64,000 nt of DNA from Agrococcus sp. SL85. GTDB lineage: Bacteria > Actinomycetota > Actinomycetes > Actinomycetales > Microbacteriaceae. The DNA lies in NCBI RefSeq assembly GCF_026625845.1, contig NZ_CP113066.1, forward strand, positions 2,170,001 through 2,234,000. Direction: 5' to 3'. The notes under the pieces are model-generated. The model was not told the DNA's origin and searched no databases. It saw only the letters and a program-made list of their open reading frames with translations. Made by a program: the position numbers and the translations under genes. Positions 54,765-64,000 of the stretch are shown piece after piece (position 1 is the stretch's first letter; the number at the start of each line of letters is the position of its first letter).

Positions 54765-55826
54765 ATGACCACGATCCGCGTCGCGACCGACGCCCCCTAC
54801 GACGTCCACGTGGGCCGCGGCATCCTCGTCGACCGCCTGCGCGAGTCGCTCGGCCCGGCCCGGAAGCTGCTCGTCGTGCACCAGCCCGCGATGAGCCGCA
54901 TCGCCGACCACCTCAAGGAGGAGCTCGGCATCGAGGTGCTGCTCGCCGAGGTGCCGGACGCCGAGGCCGCGAAGCGCATCGAGGTCGCCCAGTTCCTCTG
55001 GCAGATCATGGGCCAGGCCGACTTCACCCGCACCGACGCCGTGCTCGGCCTCGGCGGCGGCGCCGTCACCGACCTCGCGGGCTTCGTCGCCGCCACGTGG
55101 CTGCGCGGCGTGCGCGTGCTGCAGGCGCCCACCTCGGTGCTCGGCATCGTCGACGCGGCCGTCGGCGGCAAGACCGGCATCAACACCGAGCAGGGCAAGA
55201 ACCTCGTCGGCGCCTTCCACCACCCCTCGGTCGTCGTCGCCGACCTCGAGCTCGTCGACTCGCTGCCGCGCAACGAGCTGCTCACGGGCTTCGCCGAGGT
55301 CGTGAAGGCCGGCTTCATCGCCGCCCCGCGCATCCTCGAGCTGCTCGAGACGCGCCTCGACGCGACGACCGACCCGACGACGCCGGAGTTCGCGGAGGCG
55401 ATCGCCCGCGCGATCGAGGTGAAGGCCGAGGTGGTCGCGAGCGACTTCCGCGAGCACGGCCGCCGCGAGATCCTGAACTACGGCCACACCCTCGGGCACG
55501 CGATCGAGCTGCACGAGCGCTACCGCTGGCGCCACGGCGCGGCCGTGTCGATCGGCATGGTCTACGCCGCCGAGCTCTCGCGCCTCGCGGGGCGGCTCCC
55601 CGAGGCCGCCGTCGACCGCCACCGCGCGATCCTCGGCTCGCTCGAGCTGCCGATGAGCTACCCGCTCGGCCGCTGGCAGTCGCTCCTCGCGTCGATGCGG
55701 CGCGACAAGAAGGCCCGCGGCGCGATGCTGCGGTTCATCGTGCTCGACGACGTCGCGAAGCCGCGCGTGCTCGAGGCGCCCGACGAGTCGATGCTCTTCA
55801 TGGCCTACCAGTCGCTCGCCGACTGA
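54765..55826 (+). CDS. aroB: 3-dehydroquinate synthase
   Basis: A 353-residue NAD- and metal-dependent enzyme that converts DAHP to 3-dehydroquinate. The NAD loop [20 protein letters not shown] and substrate block [20 protein letters not shown] are canonical. The Glu metal ligand is in [13 protein letters not shown], and the His ligands are in [12 protein letters not shown] and the following [17 protein letters not shown] lies 5 nt before ATG 54765. Confidence 0.98.
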   Translation: MTTIRVATDAPYDVHVGRGILVDRLRESLGPARKLLVVHQPAMSRIADHLKEELGIEVLLAEVPDAEAAKRIEVAQFLWQIMGQADFTRTDAVLGLGGGAVTDLAGFVAATWLRGVRVLQAPTSVLGIVDAAVGGKTGINTEQGKNLVGAFHHPSVVVADLELVDSLPRNELLTGFAEVVKAGFIAAPRILELLETRLDATTDPTTPEFAEAIARAIEVKAEVVASDFREHGRREILNYGHTLGHAIELHERYRWRHGAAVSIGMVYAAELSRLAGRLPEAAVDRHRAILGSLELPMSYPLGRWQSLLASMRRDKKARGAMLRFIVLDDVAKPRVLEAPDESMLFMAYQSLAD

Positions 55827-55835
55827 GCCCGGCCC

Positions 55836-55841
55836 TAGGCT
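55836..55841 (+). promoter_or_regulatory. -10 element TAGGCT for a leaderless aroQ transcript
   Basis: TAGGCT ends 6 nt before ATG 55848. Confidence 0.5.
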
Positions 55842-55847
55842 CCCAGC

Positions 55848-56276
55848 ATGCGCATCCTCGTCCTCAACGGCCCGAACCTCGGCAGGCTCGGCTCGCGCGA
55901 GCCGGAGGTCTACGGCGCCGCGACCCTCGCCGACGTGCAGGCGCTCCTCGACGGCGTCGCGGGCATCGAGGCGGAGGTGCGCCAGACCGACGACGAGGCC
56001 GAGCTCGTCCGCTGGATCCACGGCGCCGTCGACGCCGCGACGCCCGTGATCCTCAACCCCGCCGCCTTCACGCACTACTCGTACGCGCTGCGCGACGCGT
56101 GCGCGATGCTCCGCGGCGTCGCGCCGCTCATCGAGGTGCACATCTCGAACCCGCACGCGCGCGAGGCGTTCCGGCACGTCTCGGCGATCTCCGCGGTCGC
56201 GACGGGCGTGATCGCGGGCTTCGGCATCGACGGCTATCGGATGGCCGCCGAGTCGCTCTCGCGGGCGGCCCGCTAG
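55848..56276 (+). CDS. aroQ: Type II 3-dehydroquinate dehydratase
   Basis: A 142-residue dodecameric dehydratase forming 3-dehydroshikimate. [20 protein letters not shown] carries the catalytic Arg, and VYG the general-base Tyr. [15 protein letters not shown] is slightly divergent from the usual [30 protein letters not shown] holds the catalytic His pair region, and [10 protein letters not shown] ends the fold. ATG 55848 is fixed by the family start and the hexamer upstream. Confidence 0.96.
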   Translation: MRILVLNGPNLGRLGSREPEVYGAATLADVQALLDGVAGIEAEVRQTDDEAELVRWIHGAVDAATPVILNPAAFTHYSYALRDACAMLRGVAPLIEVHISNPHAREAFRHVSAISAVATGVIAGFGIDGYRMAAESLSRAAR

Positions 56277-56279
56277 ACT
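56274..56279 (+). promoter_or_regulatory. -10 element TAGACT for efp-nusB, containing the aroQ stop
   Basis: TAGACT starts with the aroQ stop TAG and lies 50 bp before the efp ATG. This transcript therefore keeps a leader. Confidence 0.45.
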
Positions 56280-56329
56280 CGTCTGTCGGCCAGCGAGGCC
56301 CGCAGACCCTCCCACGGAACGGAACCCCC

Positions 56330-56890
56330 ATGGCGACCACGAACGACATCAAGAACGGCGCGGTGCTGAACCTCGACGGACAGCTCTGGAGCGTGATCGA
56401 GTTCCAGCACGTCAAGCCCGGCAAGGGCGGCGCCTTCGTCCGCACGAAGCTGCGCAACGTCCGCAGCCTCAAGGTCGTCGACAAGACCTTCAACGCCGGC
56501 ACCAAGATCGACTTCGCCACGGTCGACCGCCGCGACTACCAGTTCCTGTACAACGACGGCACCGACTTCGTCTTCATGGACAACGACACGTACGAGCAGC
56601 TGCCGATCTCGGCGGAGGTCGTGGGCGACGGCGCCAAGTACCTCCTCGAGAACGGCACCGCGACCATCTCGATGCACGAGGGCGAGGCGCTCCAGGTCGA
56701 GCTGCCCGCGTCGGTCGTGCTCGAGATCACCTACACGGAGCCGGGCCTGCAGGGCGACCGCTCGAGCGCCGGCACGAAGCCCGCGACCGTCGAGACGGGC
56801 GCCGAGATCCAGGTGCCGCTCTTCGTCGAGCAGGGCACGAGGGTCAAGGTCGACACCCGCGACGGCAGCTACCTCGGTCGCATCTCCTGA
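56330..56890 (+). CDS. efp: Elongation factor P
   Basis: A 186-residue three-domain factor that rescues ribosomes stalled at proline runs. The N-terminal KOW-like domain ends in the loop [20 protein letters not shown], whose Lys reaches the peptidyl-transferase centre. No EpmA/YmfI-type modifier is seen in this window. [20 protein letters not shown] followed by VPLFVEQG and [13 protein letters not shown] is the domain III signature. It is followed by nusB after 2 bp, the usual pair. Confidence 0.98.
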   Translation: MATTNDIKNGAVLNLDGQLWSVIEFQHVKPGKGGAFVRTKLRNVRSLKVVDKTFNAGTKIDFATVDRRDYQFLYNDGTDFVFMDNDTYEQLPISAEVVGDGAKYLLENGTATISMHEGEALQVELPASVVLEITYTEPGLQGDRSSAGTKPATVETGAEIQVPLFVEQGTRVKVDTRDGSYLGRIS

Positions 56891-56892
56891 CC

Positions 56893-57312
56893 GTGGCAGA
56901 GGAGACCTACCCCTCCCGCCGCAAGGCGCGCAAGCACGCCGTCGAGGTCCTCTACTCGGCGGAGGCGCGCGGCGACGCCCCCGAGGACATCCTGCGGGAG
57001 ACGGCCGACCGGCTCGAGTGGCGCCGCCACCCGTGGTTCGCGTTCGCGCACGAGCTCGTCACGGGCGTGGCCGACAGCCGCGACGAGGTCGACGAGCTCA
57101 TCGCCTCCTCGAGCGAGCACTGGAGCCTCGAGCGCATGCCGCGCACGGACCTCGCGATCCTGCGCGTCGGCGCGTGGGAGCTCGAGCACGGCACCGCGCC
57201 CTCGGGCGTCGTGATCTCGGAGGCCGTGCACCTCGCCAACGAGCTCTCGACCGATCGCTCGGGCGCGTTCATCCACGGCGTCCTCGCGCGCATCGCCGCC
57301 CAGAAGGCGTAG
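56893..57312 (+). CDS. nusB: Transcription antitermination factor NusB
   Basis: A 139-residue all-helical protein that binds boxA RNA with S10 during rRNA transcription. SRRKARKHAVEVLYSAEARG is the Arg-rich RNA-binding N-terminus. RMPRTDLAILRVGAWELEHG and VISEAVHLANELSTDRSGAF, then IHGVLARI, are canonical. GTG 56893 follows efp by 2 bp. A perfect 11-bp hairpin follows the gene. Confidence 0.97.
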   Translation: MAEETYPSRRKARKHAVEVLYSAEARGDAPEDILRETADRLEWRRHPWFAFAHELVTGVADSRDEVDELIASSSEHWSLERMPRTDLAILRVGAWELEHGTAPSGVVISEAVHLANELSTDRSGAFIHGVLARIAAQKA

Positions 57313-57325
57313 CGGCTCCTGCCGG

Positions 57326-57363
57326 AGCGCGTCGCGTGCCCCCGCACGGGTGCGCGACGCGCT
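57326..57363 (+). terminator. Hairpin terminator between nusB and pyrR
   Basis: AGCGCGTCGCG (57326-57336) pairs perfectly with CGCGACGCGCT (57353-57363). Its last base is the first base of the pyrR -10 hexamer. Confidence 0.7.
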
Positions 57364-57368
57364 AGGCT
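57363..57368 (+). promoter_or_regulatory. -10 element TAGGCT for the pyr operon
   Basis: TAGGCT lies 55 bp before the TTG start of pyrR. A transcript beginning near 57375 would contain the whole PyrR-binding loop. Confidence 0.5.
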
Positions 57369-57392
57369 GGGAGCGATCAGACAACCTTGAAG

Positions 57393-57410
57393 CCCGTCCT
57401 GTGAGGCGGA
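57393..57410 (+). promoter_or_regulatory. PyrR-binding loop in the pyr mRNA leader
   Basis: The segment CCGTCCTGTGAGGCGG folds as CGUC/GGCG closing the six-base loop CUGUGA. This matches the known PyrR target (UC-CNGNGA-GG inside a short stem). The loop ends about 4 nt before the purine-rich ribosome site AAGGGAG (57412-57418), so PyrR bound with UMP could hide translation initiation rather than control a terminator. Confidence 0.8.
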
Positions 57411-57423
57411 GAAGGGAGTCAGC

Positions 57424-57999
57424 TTGACTACCGCGCGCACCGTGCTCGGCCCCGACGAGATCGCCAGGTCGCTCACCCGGATCGCCCACGAGATCCTCGA
57501 GGCGAACCACGGTCCCGACGACCTCGTCCTCCTCGGCATCCCGACCCGCGGCGGCCATCTCGCGCAGCGCCTCGCGGCGCGCCTCACCGCCATCACCGGC
57601 GAGGACTTCGGCGCGCGCGTCGGCACCCTCGATGTGACGATGCACCGCGACGACTTGCGCGGCCGGCCCACCCGCGCCTCCGCGCCCACGCGCATCCCCG
57701 CCGGCGGCGTCGACGACCGGGTCGTGGTGCTCGTCGACGACGTGCTCTACTCGGGCCGCACGATCCGCGCCGCCTTCGACGCGCTCGCCGACCTCGGCCG
57801 CGCCCGCGTCGTGCGGCTCGCGGTGCTCGTCGACCGCGGCCACCGCGAGCTGCCGATCCGCGCCGACTTCGTCGGCAGGAACCTGCCGAGCGCGCGCAGC
57901 GAGCACGTGCGCGTGCTGCTCGAGGAGGCCGACGGCGAGGACGCCGTCACGATCGACGGCGCCGTCGCCGCCGCGAGCGAGCGGGAGGCCCGCGCATGA
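57424..57999 (+). CDS. pyrR: Bifunctional pyr operon regulator / uracil phosphoribosyltransferase PyrR
   Basis: A 191-residue PRTase-fold RNA-binding regulator. The PRPP-binding motif [20 protein letters not shown] and [16 protein letters not shown] are clear. [10 protein letters not shown] and [20 protein letters not shown] also match PyrR. The start is TTG 57424, with AAGGGAG 5 nt upstream, a weak codon consistent with tight translational control. It is first in pyrR-B-C-x-carA-carB, and its stop overlaps pyrB (ATGA). The leader carries a matching PyrR-binding loop. Confidence 0.96.
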   Translation: MTTARTVLGPDEIARSLTRIAHEILEANHGPDDLVLLGIPTRGGHLAQRLAARLTAITGEDFGARVGTLDVTMHRDDLRGRPTRASAPTRIPAGGVDDRVVVLVDDVLYSGRTIRAAFDALADLGRARVVRLAVLVDRGHRELPIRADFVGRNLPSARSEHVRVLLEEADGEDAVTIDGAVAAASEREARA

Positions 58000-58955
58000 G
58001 GCACCTGCTCACGGCGGCGATGCCGCGCGACGAGGCGATCGCGATCCTCGACCTCGCCGAGGACATGCACCAGATCCAGGACCGCGAGGTGAAGAAGCTG
58101 CCGGCGCTCCGCGGCCGCACCGTCGTGAACCTGTTCTTCGAGGACTCCACGCGCACCCGCTCCTCGTTCGAGATCGCCGGCAAGTGGCTCTCGGCCGACG
58201 TCATCAACGTCTCGGGCAAGGGATCGAGCGCCTCGAAGGGCGAGTCGCTGCGCGACACGGGCCTCACCGTCGCCGCGATGGGCGTCGACGGCGTCGTCGT
58301 CCGCTCGGGCGCCTCGGGCGCGCCCGCGCTGCTCGCGGAGTGGATCGGGCGCCCCGTCGTCAACGCGGGCGACGGCACCCACGAGCACCCCACGCAGGCC
58401 CTCCTCGACGCCTTCGCGCTGCGCCGCCGCATCCACGGCGAGGCAGCGCGCGGCAAGGACCTCGACGGCGTGCGCGTCGCGATCGTCGGCGACATCGCCC
58501 ACTCGCGCGTGGCCCGCTCCAACGCGCTCCTGCTGCCCGCGCTCGGCGCAGAGGTCACGCTCGTCGGGCCGGCCGCGTTCCTGCCGCCGGGCAGCGGCGC
58601 CACGCGCCTCGGCGTCCGCGCCGAGACCGACCTCGACGCCGTGCTCGCCGAGCAGCCCGACGCGCTCATGCTGCTGCGCGTGCAGCTCGAGCGGCAGACG
58701 GGCGCGGTCGTGCCGAGCGCCGCCGAGTACATCACCGGCTGGTCGCTCACCGACGAGCGGCTGGCGCGGCTGCAGGGCGCCCGCATCATGCACCCCGGGC
58801 CCATGAACCGCGGGCTCGAGATCTCGAGCCGCGCGGCCGACGGCGACGCCTCGACCGTGCTCGAGCAGGTCACCGCGGGCGTCTCGGTGCGCATGGCCGT
58901 GCTCTACTCCCTGCTCGCATCCGACCACCCCTCGACCGACGGAGGCCCCCGATGA
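57996..58955 (+). CDS. pyrB: Aspartate carbamoyltransferase catalytic subunit
   Basis: A 319-residue enzyme that joins carbamoyl phosphate and aspartate, the first committed pyrimidine step. The carbamoyl-phosphate loop is [20 protein letters not shown], the substrate region [20 protein letters not shown], and the Asp-binding block [33 protein letters not shown] is near the C-terminus. No pyrI regulatory chain is encoded beside it. The gene overlaps pyrR and pyrC by ATGA at both ends. Confidence 0.98.
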   Translation: MRHLLTAAMPRDEAIAILDLAEDMHQIQDREVKKLPALRGRTVVNLFFEDSTRTRSSFEIAGKWLSADVINVSGKGSSASKGESLRDTGLTVAAMGVDGVVVRSGASGAPALLAEWIGRPVVNAGDGTHEHPTQALLDAFALRRRIHGEAARGKDLDGVRVAIVGDIAHSRVARSNALLLPALGAEVTLVGPAAFLPPGSGATRLGVRAETDLDAVLAEQPDALMLLRVQLERQTGAVVPSAAEYITGWSLTDERLARLQGARIMHPGPMNRGLEISSRAADGDASTVLEQVTAGVSVRMAVLYSLLASDHPSTDGGPR

Positions 58956-60259
58956 CCACGCTGCTCACCGGTGCCCGCGTGCTCGGCGGCGAGGTGCGCG
59001 ACCTCGCGATCGAGGGCGGCGCCCTCGTCGACCCCGCCTCGATCGACCGCGACGCGGCGACGGTGATCGACGCCGCCGGCCTCGTCGCGCTCCCCGGGCT
59101 CGTCGACCTGCACACGCACCTCCGCCAGCCCGGCGGCGAGCAGGCCGAGACGGTCGCCTCCGGCCTCCGCGCCGCGGCCGCGGGCGGCTTCACGTGCGTG
59201 TTCGCGATGGCGAACACGACCCCCGTCGCCGACACGCCCGCGGTCGTCGAGCAGGTGCACCGGCTCGGCCTCGAGTCCGGGCTCGCGACCGTGCGGCCCA
59301 TCGGCGCCGTGACGGTGGGGCTCGCGGGGGAGCGGCTCGCCGACATGCTCATGCTCCACCGCAGCGCCGCGCGCGTCACGGTCTTCTCGGACGACGGTCG
59401 GTGCGTCTCCGACGCGGAGCTCATGCGCCGCGCGCTCGAGCACGCGGCGTCGATGGACGCGGTCGTCGCGCAGCACGCGCAGGAGCCCACGATGACCCGC
59501 GGCGCCGTCATGCACGAGGGCGCGCTCTCGGCCGAGCTCGGCCTCGCCGGCTGGCCGTCGATCGCGGAGGCCACGATCGTCGCGCGCGACGCGATGCTCG
59601 CCGAGGCGACCGGCGCGCGCCTGCACGTCTGCCACGTCTCCACCGCCGAGACCGTCGAGGTCGTCCGCGCGGCGAAGGCGCGCGGCGTCCGCGTCACCGC
59701 CGAGGTCACGCCGCACCACCTGCTGCTCACGGAGGAGCTCGTGCGCTCCTACGACGCGCGCTTCAAGGTCAACCCGCCGCTGCGGCCCGAGGCCGATGTG
59801 CTCGCGCTCCGAGAGGCGCTCGCCGACGGCACGATCGACGTCGTCGCCACCGACCACGCGCCGCACGCCCCCGAGGCGAAGCAGGCGGCGTTCGCGGAGG
59901 CCGCGTTCGGCATGGTCGGGCTCGAGACCGCGCTCGGCGTCGTCCAGCAGGCGATGGTCGAGACGGGCCTGCTCGACTGGGCCGGCGTCGCGCGCGTGCT
60001 CTCGAGCGCACCCGCCGCGATCGGCCGCGAGCCCGGCTACGACGCCCCGCTCGAGGTGGGCAGCCCTGCCCACGTCGTGCTCGTCGACCCCGCGGCGCGC
60101 CGCACGATCGAGATCGGGCACCTGCGCGGCCGCTCCGCGAACTCCCCGTTCCTCGGCATCGAGCTGCCGGGCGAGGTGCGCCACGTGTGGCACGGCGGCG
60201 CCCGCACCGTCCGCGACGGCCAGGTGCTGCCCGTCCCCGAGCCCGAGGCGGTCGCATGA
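58952..60259 (+). CDS. pyrC: Dihydroorotase
   Basis: A 435-residue type I amidohydrolase that cyclises carbamoyl aspartate. Metal ligands lie in [33 protein letters not shown] is characteristic. Further His ligands lie in QHAQEP and [15 protein letters not shown], with the last Asp in [20 protein letters not shown] precedes ATG 58952, which overlaps pyrB by ATGA. Overlaps the next gene by ATGA as well. Confidence 0.97.
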   Translation: MTTLLTGARVLGGEVRDLAIEGGALVDPASIDRDAATVIDAAGLVALPGLVDLHTHLRQPGGEQAETVASGLRAAAAGGFTCVFAMANTTPVADTPAVVEQVHRLGLESGLATVRPIGAVTVGLAGERLADMLMLHRSAARVTVFSDDGRCVSDAELMRRALEHAASMDAVVAQHAQEPTMTRGAVMHEGALSAELGLAGWPSIAEATIVARDAMLAEATGARLHVCHVSTAETVEVVRAAKARGVRVTAEVTPHHLLLTEELVRSYDARFKVNPPLRPEADVLALREALADGTIDVVATDHAPHAPEAKQAAFAEAAFGMVGLETALGVVQQAMVETGLLDWAGVARVLSSAPAAIGREPGYDAPLEVGSPAHVVLVDPAARRTIEIGHLRGRSANSPFLGIELPGEVRHVWHGGARTVRDGQVLPVPEPEAVA

Positions 60260-60747
60260 GCAAGGAGGCCTTCGCGCTGCTGTGCGCCGCCTTCGTCGCC
60301 GTGCTCGCGATCGGCGCCGCGCTCGGCATCTGGAGCCGCCGCCGCCGCCAGCGCGACATCGCCGCGCCGCTCGGCTGGGCCGAGGTCGTGCCCACCCTCG
60401 TGGTCCCTGCGCTCTACGTCGCCACGACCCGCGCCGGCGACCCCTACGACCGCGTCTTCGCCCACGGCCTCGGGTTCCGCGGCCGCACGGACGTGGCGAT
60501 CGACCCCGAGGGGGTGCAGCTCGTCGCCGACCGTCGCGAGGTGCGCATCCCCGCCACGCGAATCCGCTCCGTGGAGCGCGCCACCTGGACCATCGACCGC
60601 GTCGTCGAGAACGGCGGGATCCTCGTGATCGCGCACGACCTCGACGCGCCCGTCGACACCTACCTCCGCATCATCGGCGACGACACCGCCGCGCTCGAGG
60701 CCCTGCAGGCCATCGCGCGCGCACCCCAGGAAGGAGCCACCCCATGA
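60256..60747 (+). CDS. Membrane-anchored PH-like conserved protein in the pyr operon
   Basis: A 163-residue protein with one N-terminal helix (about 5-26, [20 protein letters not shown]), a basic stretch SRRRRQRD, and a beta-rich C-terminal domain ([20 protein letters not shown] onward) resembling the PH-like domain found at this place in many actinobacterial pyr operons. No enzymatic motif is visible. It overlaps pyrC and carA by ATGA on both sides, so it is translated with them. Why a membrane protein is embedded in pyrimidine synthesis is unknown. Confidence 0.8.
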   Translation: MSKEAFALLCAAFVAVLAIGAALGIWSRRRRQRDIAAPLGWAEVVPTLVVPALYVATTRAGDPYDRVFAHGLGFRGRTDVAIDPEGVQLVADRREVRIPATRIRSVERATWTIDRVVENGGILVIAHDLDAPVDTYLRIIGDDTAALEALQAIARAPQEGATP

Positions 60748-61885
60748 CCGTGACCACCGAGCCCGCGGCGCTCGTGCTCGAGGACGGCTCGATCCATCGA
60801 GGCACCGCGTACGGCGCCCGAGGCGCCGCCCTCGGCGAGGCCGTCTTCGCCACCGGCATGACCGGGTACCAGGAGACGCTCACCGACCCCTCCTACGCCG
60901 GGCAGATCGTCGTCCAGACCGCCCCGCACATCGGCAACACGGGCGTCAACGCCGAGGACGCCGAGTCGCGCCGCATCTGGCCCGCAGGCTACGCGGTGCG
61001 CGCCGCCAGCCGCCGCCCGTCCAACTGGCGCTCCGAGGAGCCGCTCGACGCGCAGCTCGAGCGCGACGGCATCGTCGGCATCGCAGGCATCGACACGCGC
61101 GCCGTCACCCGGCGCCTGCGGGACGCCGGCTCGATGCGCGCCGGCGTGTTCTCGGGCCAGGCCCTCACGACCGACGAGCAGATGGTCGCCGCCGTGCGCG
61201 AGAGCCTGCCGATGGCGGGCCGCAGCCTCTCGGAGGTCGTCTCCACGCAGGAGCCGTACACGATGCCCGCCGTCGGAGGCAGCCTCGGCACCCTCGCGGT
61301 GCTCGACCTCGGCGTGAAGGCCTCGACGCTCCGCTTTCTCGCCGAGCAGGGCTTCGACCTCGTCGTGCTGCCGCAGGGCTCGACGCTCGAGCAGGTGCTC
61401 GCGCACGAGCCCGTCGCCGCCTTCTACTCGAACGGCCCCGGCGACCCCGCCGCCTCCGACGCGCAGGTCGAGCTCCTCCGGGGGCTGCTGCGCGCCGGCC
61501 TGCCGTTCTTCGGCATCTGCTTCGGCAACCAGCTGCTCGGCCGCGCCATGGGCCTCGGCACCTACAAGCTGCCCTTCGGCCACCGCGGCATCAACCAGCC
61601 GGTGCTCGACGTCGCCACCGGGCGCGTCGAGATCACGAGCCAGAACCACGGCTTCGCGGTCGAGGCGCCCATCGGCGAGACGATCGACAGCCCGGCCGGC
61701 CTCGGCCGCGTCGAGGTCAGCCACTACTCGCTCAACGACCGCGTCGTCGAGGGCCTCCGCGCGCTCGACGTGCCCGCGTTCAGCGTCCAGTACCACCCCG
61801 AGTCGGCGGCCGGCCCGAACGACGCCCGTCACCTGTTCGCACGGTTCCGCGACCTCGTCGTCGCGACGAAGGAGGCCCAGGCCTG

Positions 61886-61886
<1 letters not shown>
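60744..61886 (+). CDS. carA: Carbamoyl-phosphate synthase small (glutaminase) subunit
   Basis: A 380-residue subunit that releases ammonia from glutamine for CarB. The N-terminal domain has [20 protein letters not shown] and [18 protein letters not shown]. The class I glutaminase domain has the nucleophile in [34 protein letters not shown] and the His-Glu pair in [21 protein letters not shown] lies 7 nt before ATG 60744. The stop shares one base with the carB start. Confidence 0.98.

Positions 61887-64000
<2,114 letters not shown>

Overview
The window is 64 kb of very high-GC DNA from an actinobacterium. Gene content and order point to the family Microbacteriaceae: dxs near RNase D and DUF3000; pdxS-pdxT-yebC-ruvC; ruvAB-yajC-secDF-rel; rarA-rpsD-alaS-ruvX-mltG-aro-efp-nusB-pyr-car. 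The placement below family level is inference. Almost all of it is ordinary chromosome. I see no phage, IS element, CRISPR array, integrase or toxin-antitoxin system, and no stretch over about 300 bases lacks a gene or RNA.

Layout. 1-5.2 kb: the 3' end of dxs, then a small unknown gene, nnrD, a LuxR-type regulator and a methyltransferase, the last four all frame-disrupted as sequenced. 5.2-14.2 kb: a beta-oxidation pair (fadJ-like and thiolase), disrupted RNase D, DUF3000, an alpha/beta hydrolase, sufE with a disrupted sulfurtransferase, and zapE. 14.3-16.9 kb: nhaA, then an orphan ammonium transporter preceded by two GlnR-type boxes. 17-19.2 kb: two oxidoreductases and four tRNA genes (Val-CAC on the minus strand; Gly, Cys and Val-GAC on the plus strand). 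19.2-25.4 kb: a carbohydrate cassette of a ROK regulator divergent from an ABC lipoprotein, two permeases and a GH13 alpha-glucosidase, with four tandem 20-bp repeats in the divergent gap. 25.5-42.2 kb: thrS-HIT, pdxST, a DMT transporter, yebC-ruvC, an MFS/MarR module that separates ruvC from ruvAB, then ruvAB-yajC-secDF-rel. 42.3-64 kb: a disrupted DUF349 gene, a membrane-anchored cyclophilin, rarA, rpsD, alaS, ruvX-mltG, the shikimate genes aroE (disrupted), C, K, B and Q, efp-nusB, and the pyrimidine operon pyrR-B-C-x-carA-carB, which is open at the window edge.

How it works together. The last 15 kb is a compact biosynthetic run with many stop-start overlaps (ATGA, GTGA, TGATG), so translational coupling is likely. 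The pyr operon begins with a leader carrying a recognisable PyrR-binding loop. The sugar cassette imports and hydrolyses an alpha-glucoside and is probably controlled by the divergent ROK protein. About 17 genes have a TANNNT or CAGGAT -10 hexamer ending 6-8 nt before the start codon, the signature of leaderless transcripts.

The most unusual feature is sequence integrity. Eight genes are broken, and ten of the twelve apparent indels fall where the downstream reading frame demands an AGGCGCT (or AGCGCCT) but the window reads AGGCT (or AGCCT), a recurrent loss of one GC dinucleotide. This is either a systematic consensus error or a real slippage hotspot, and raw reads would decide it. I did not find a new multigene system.
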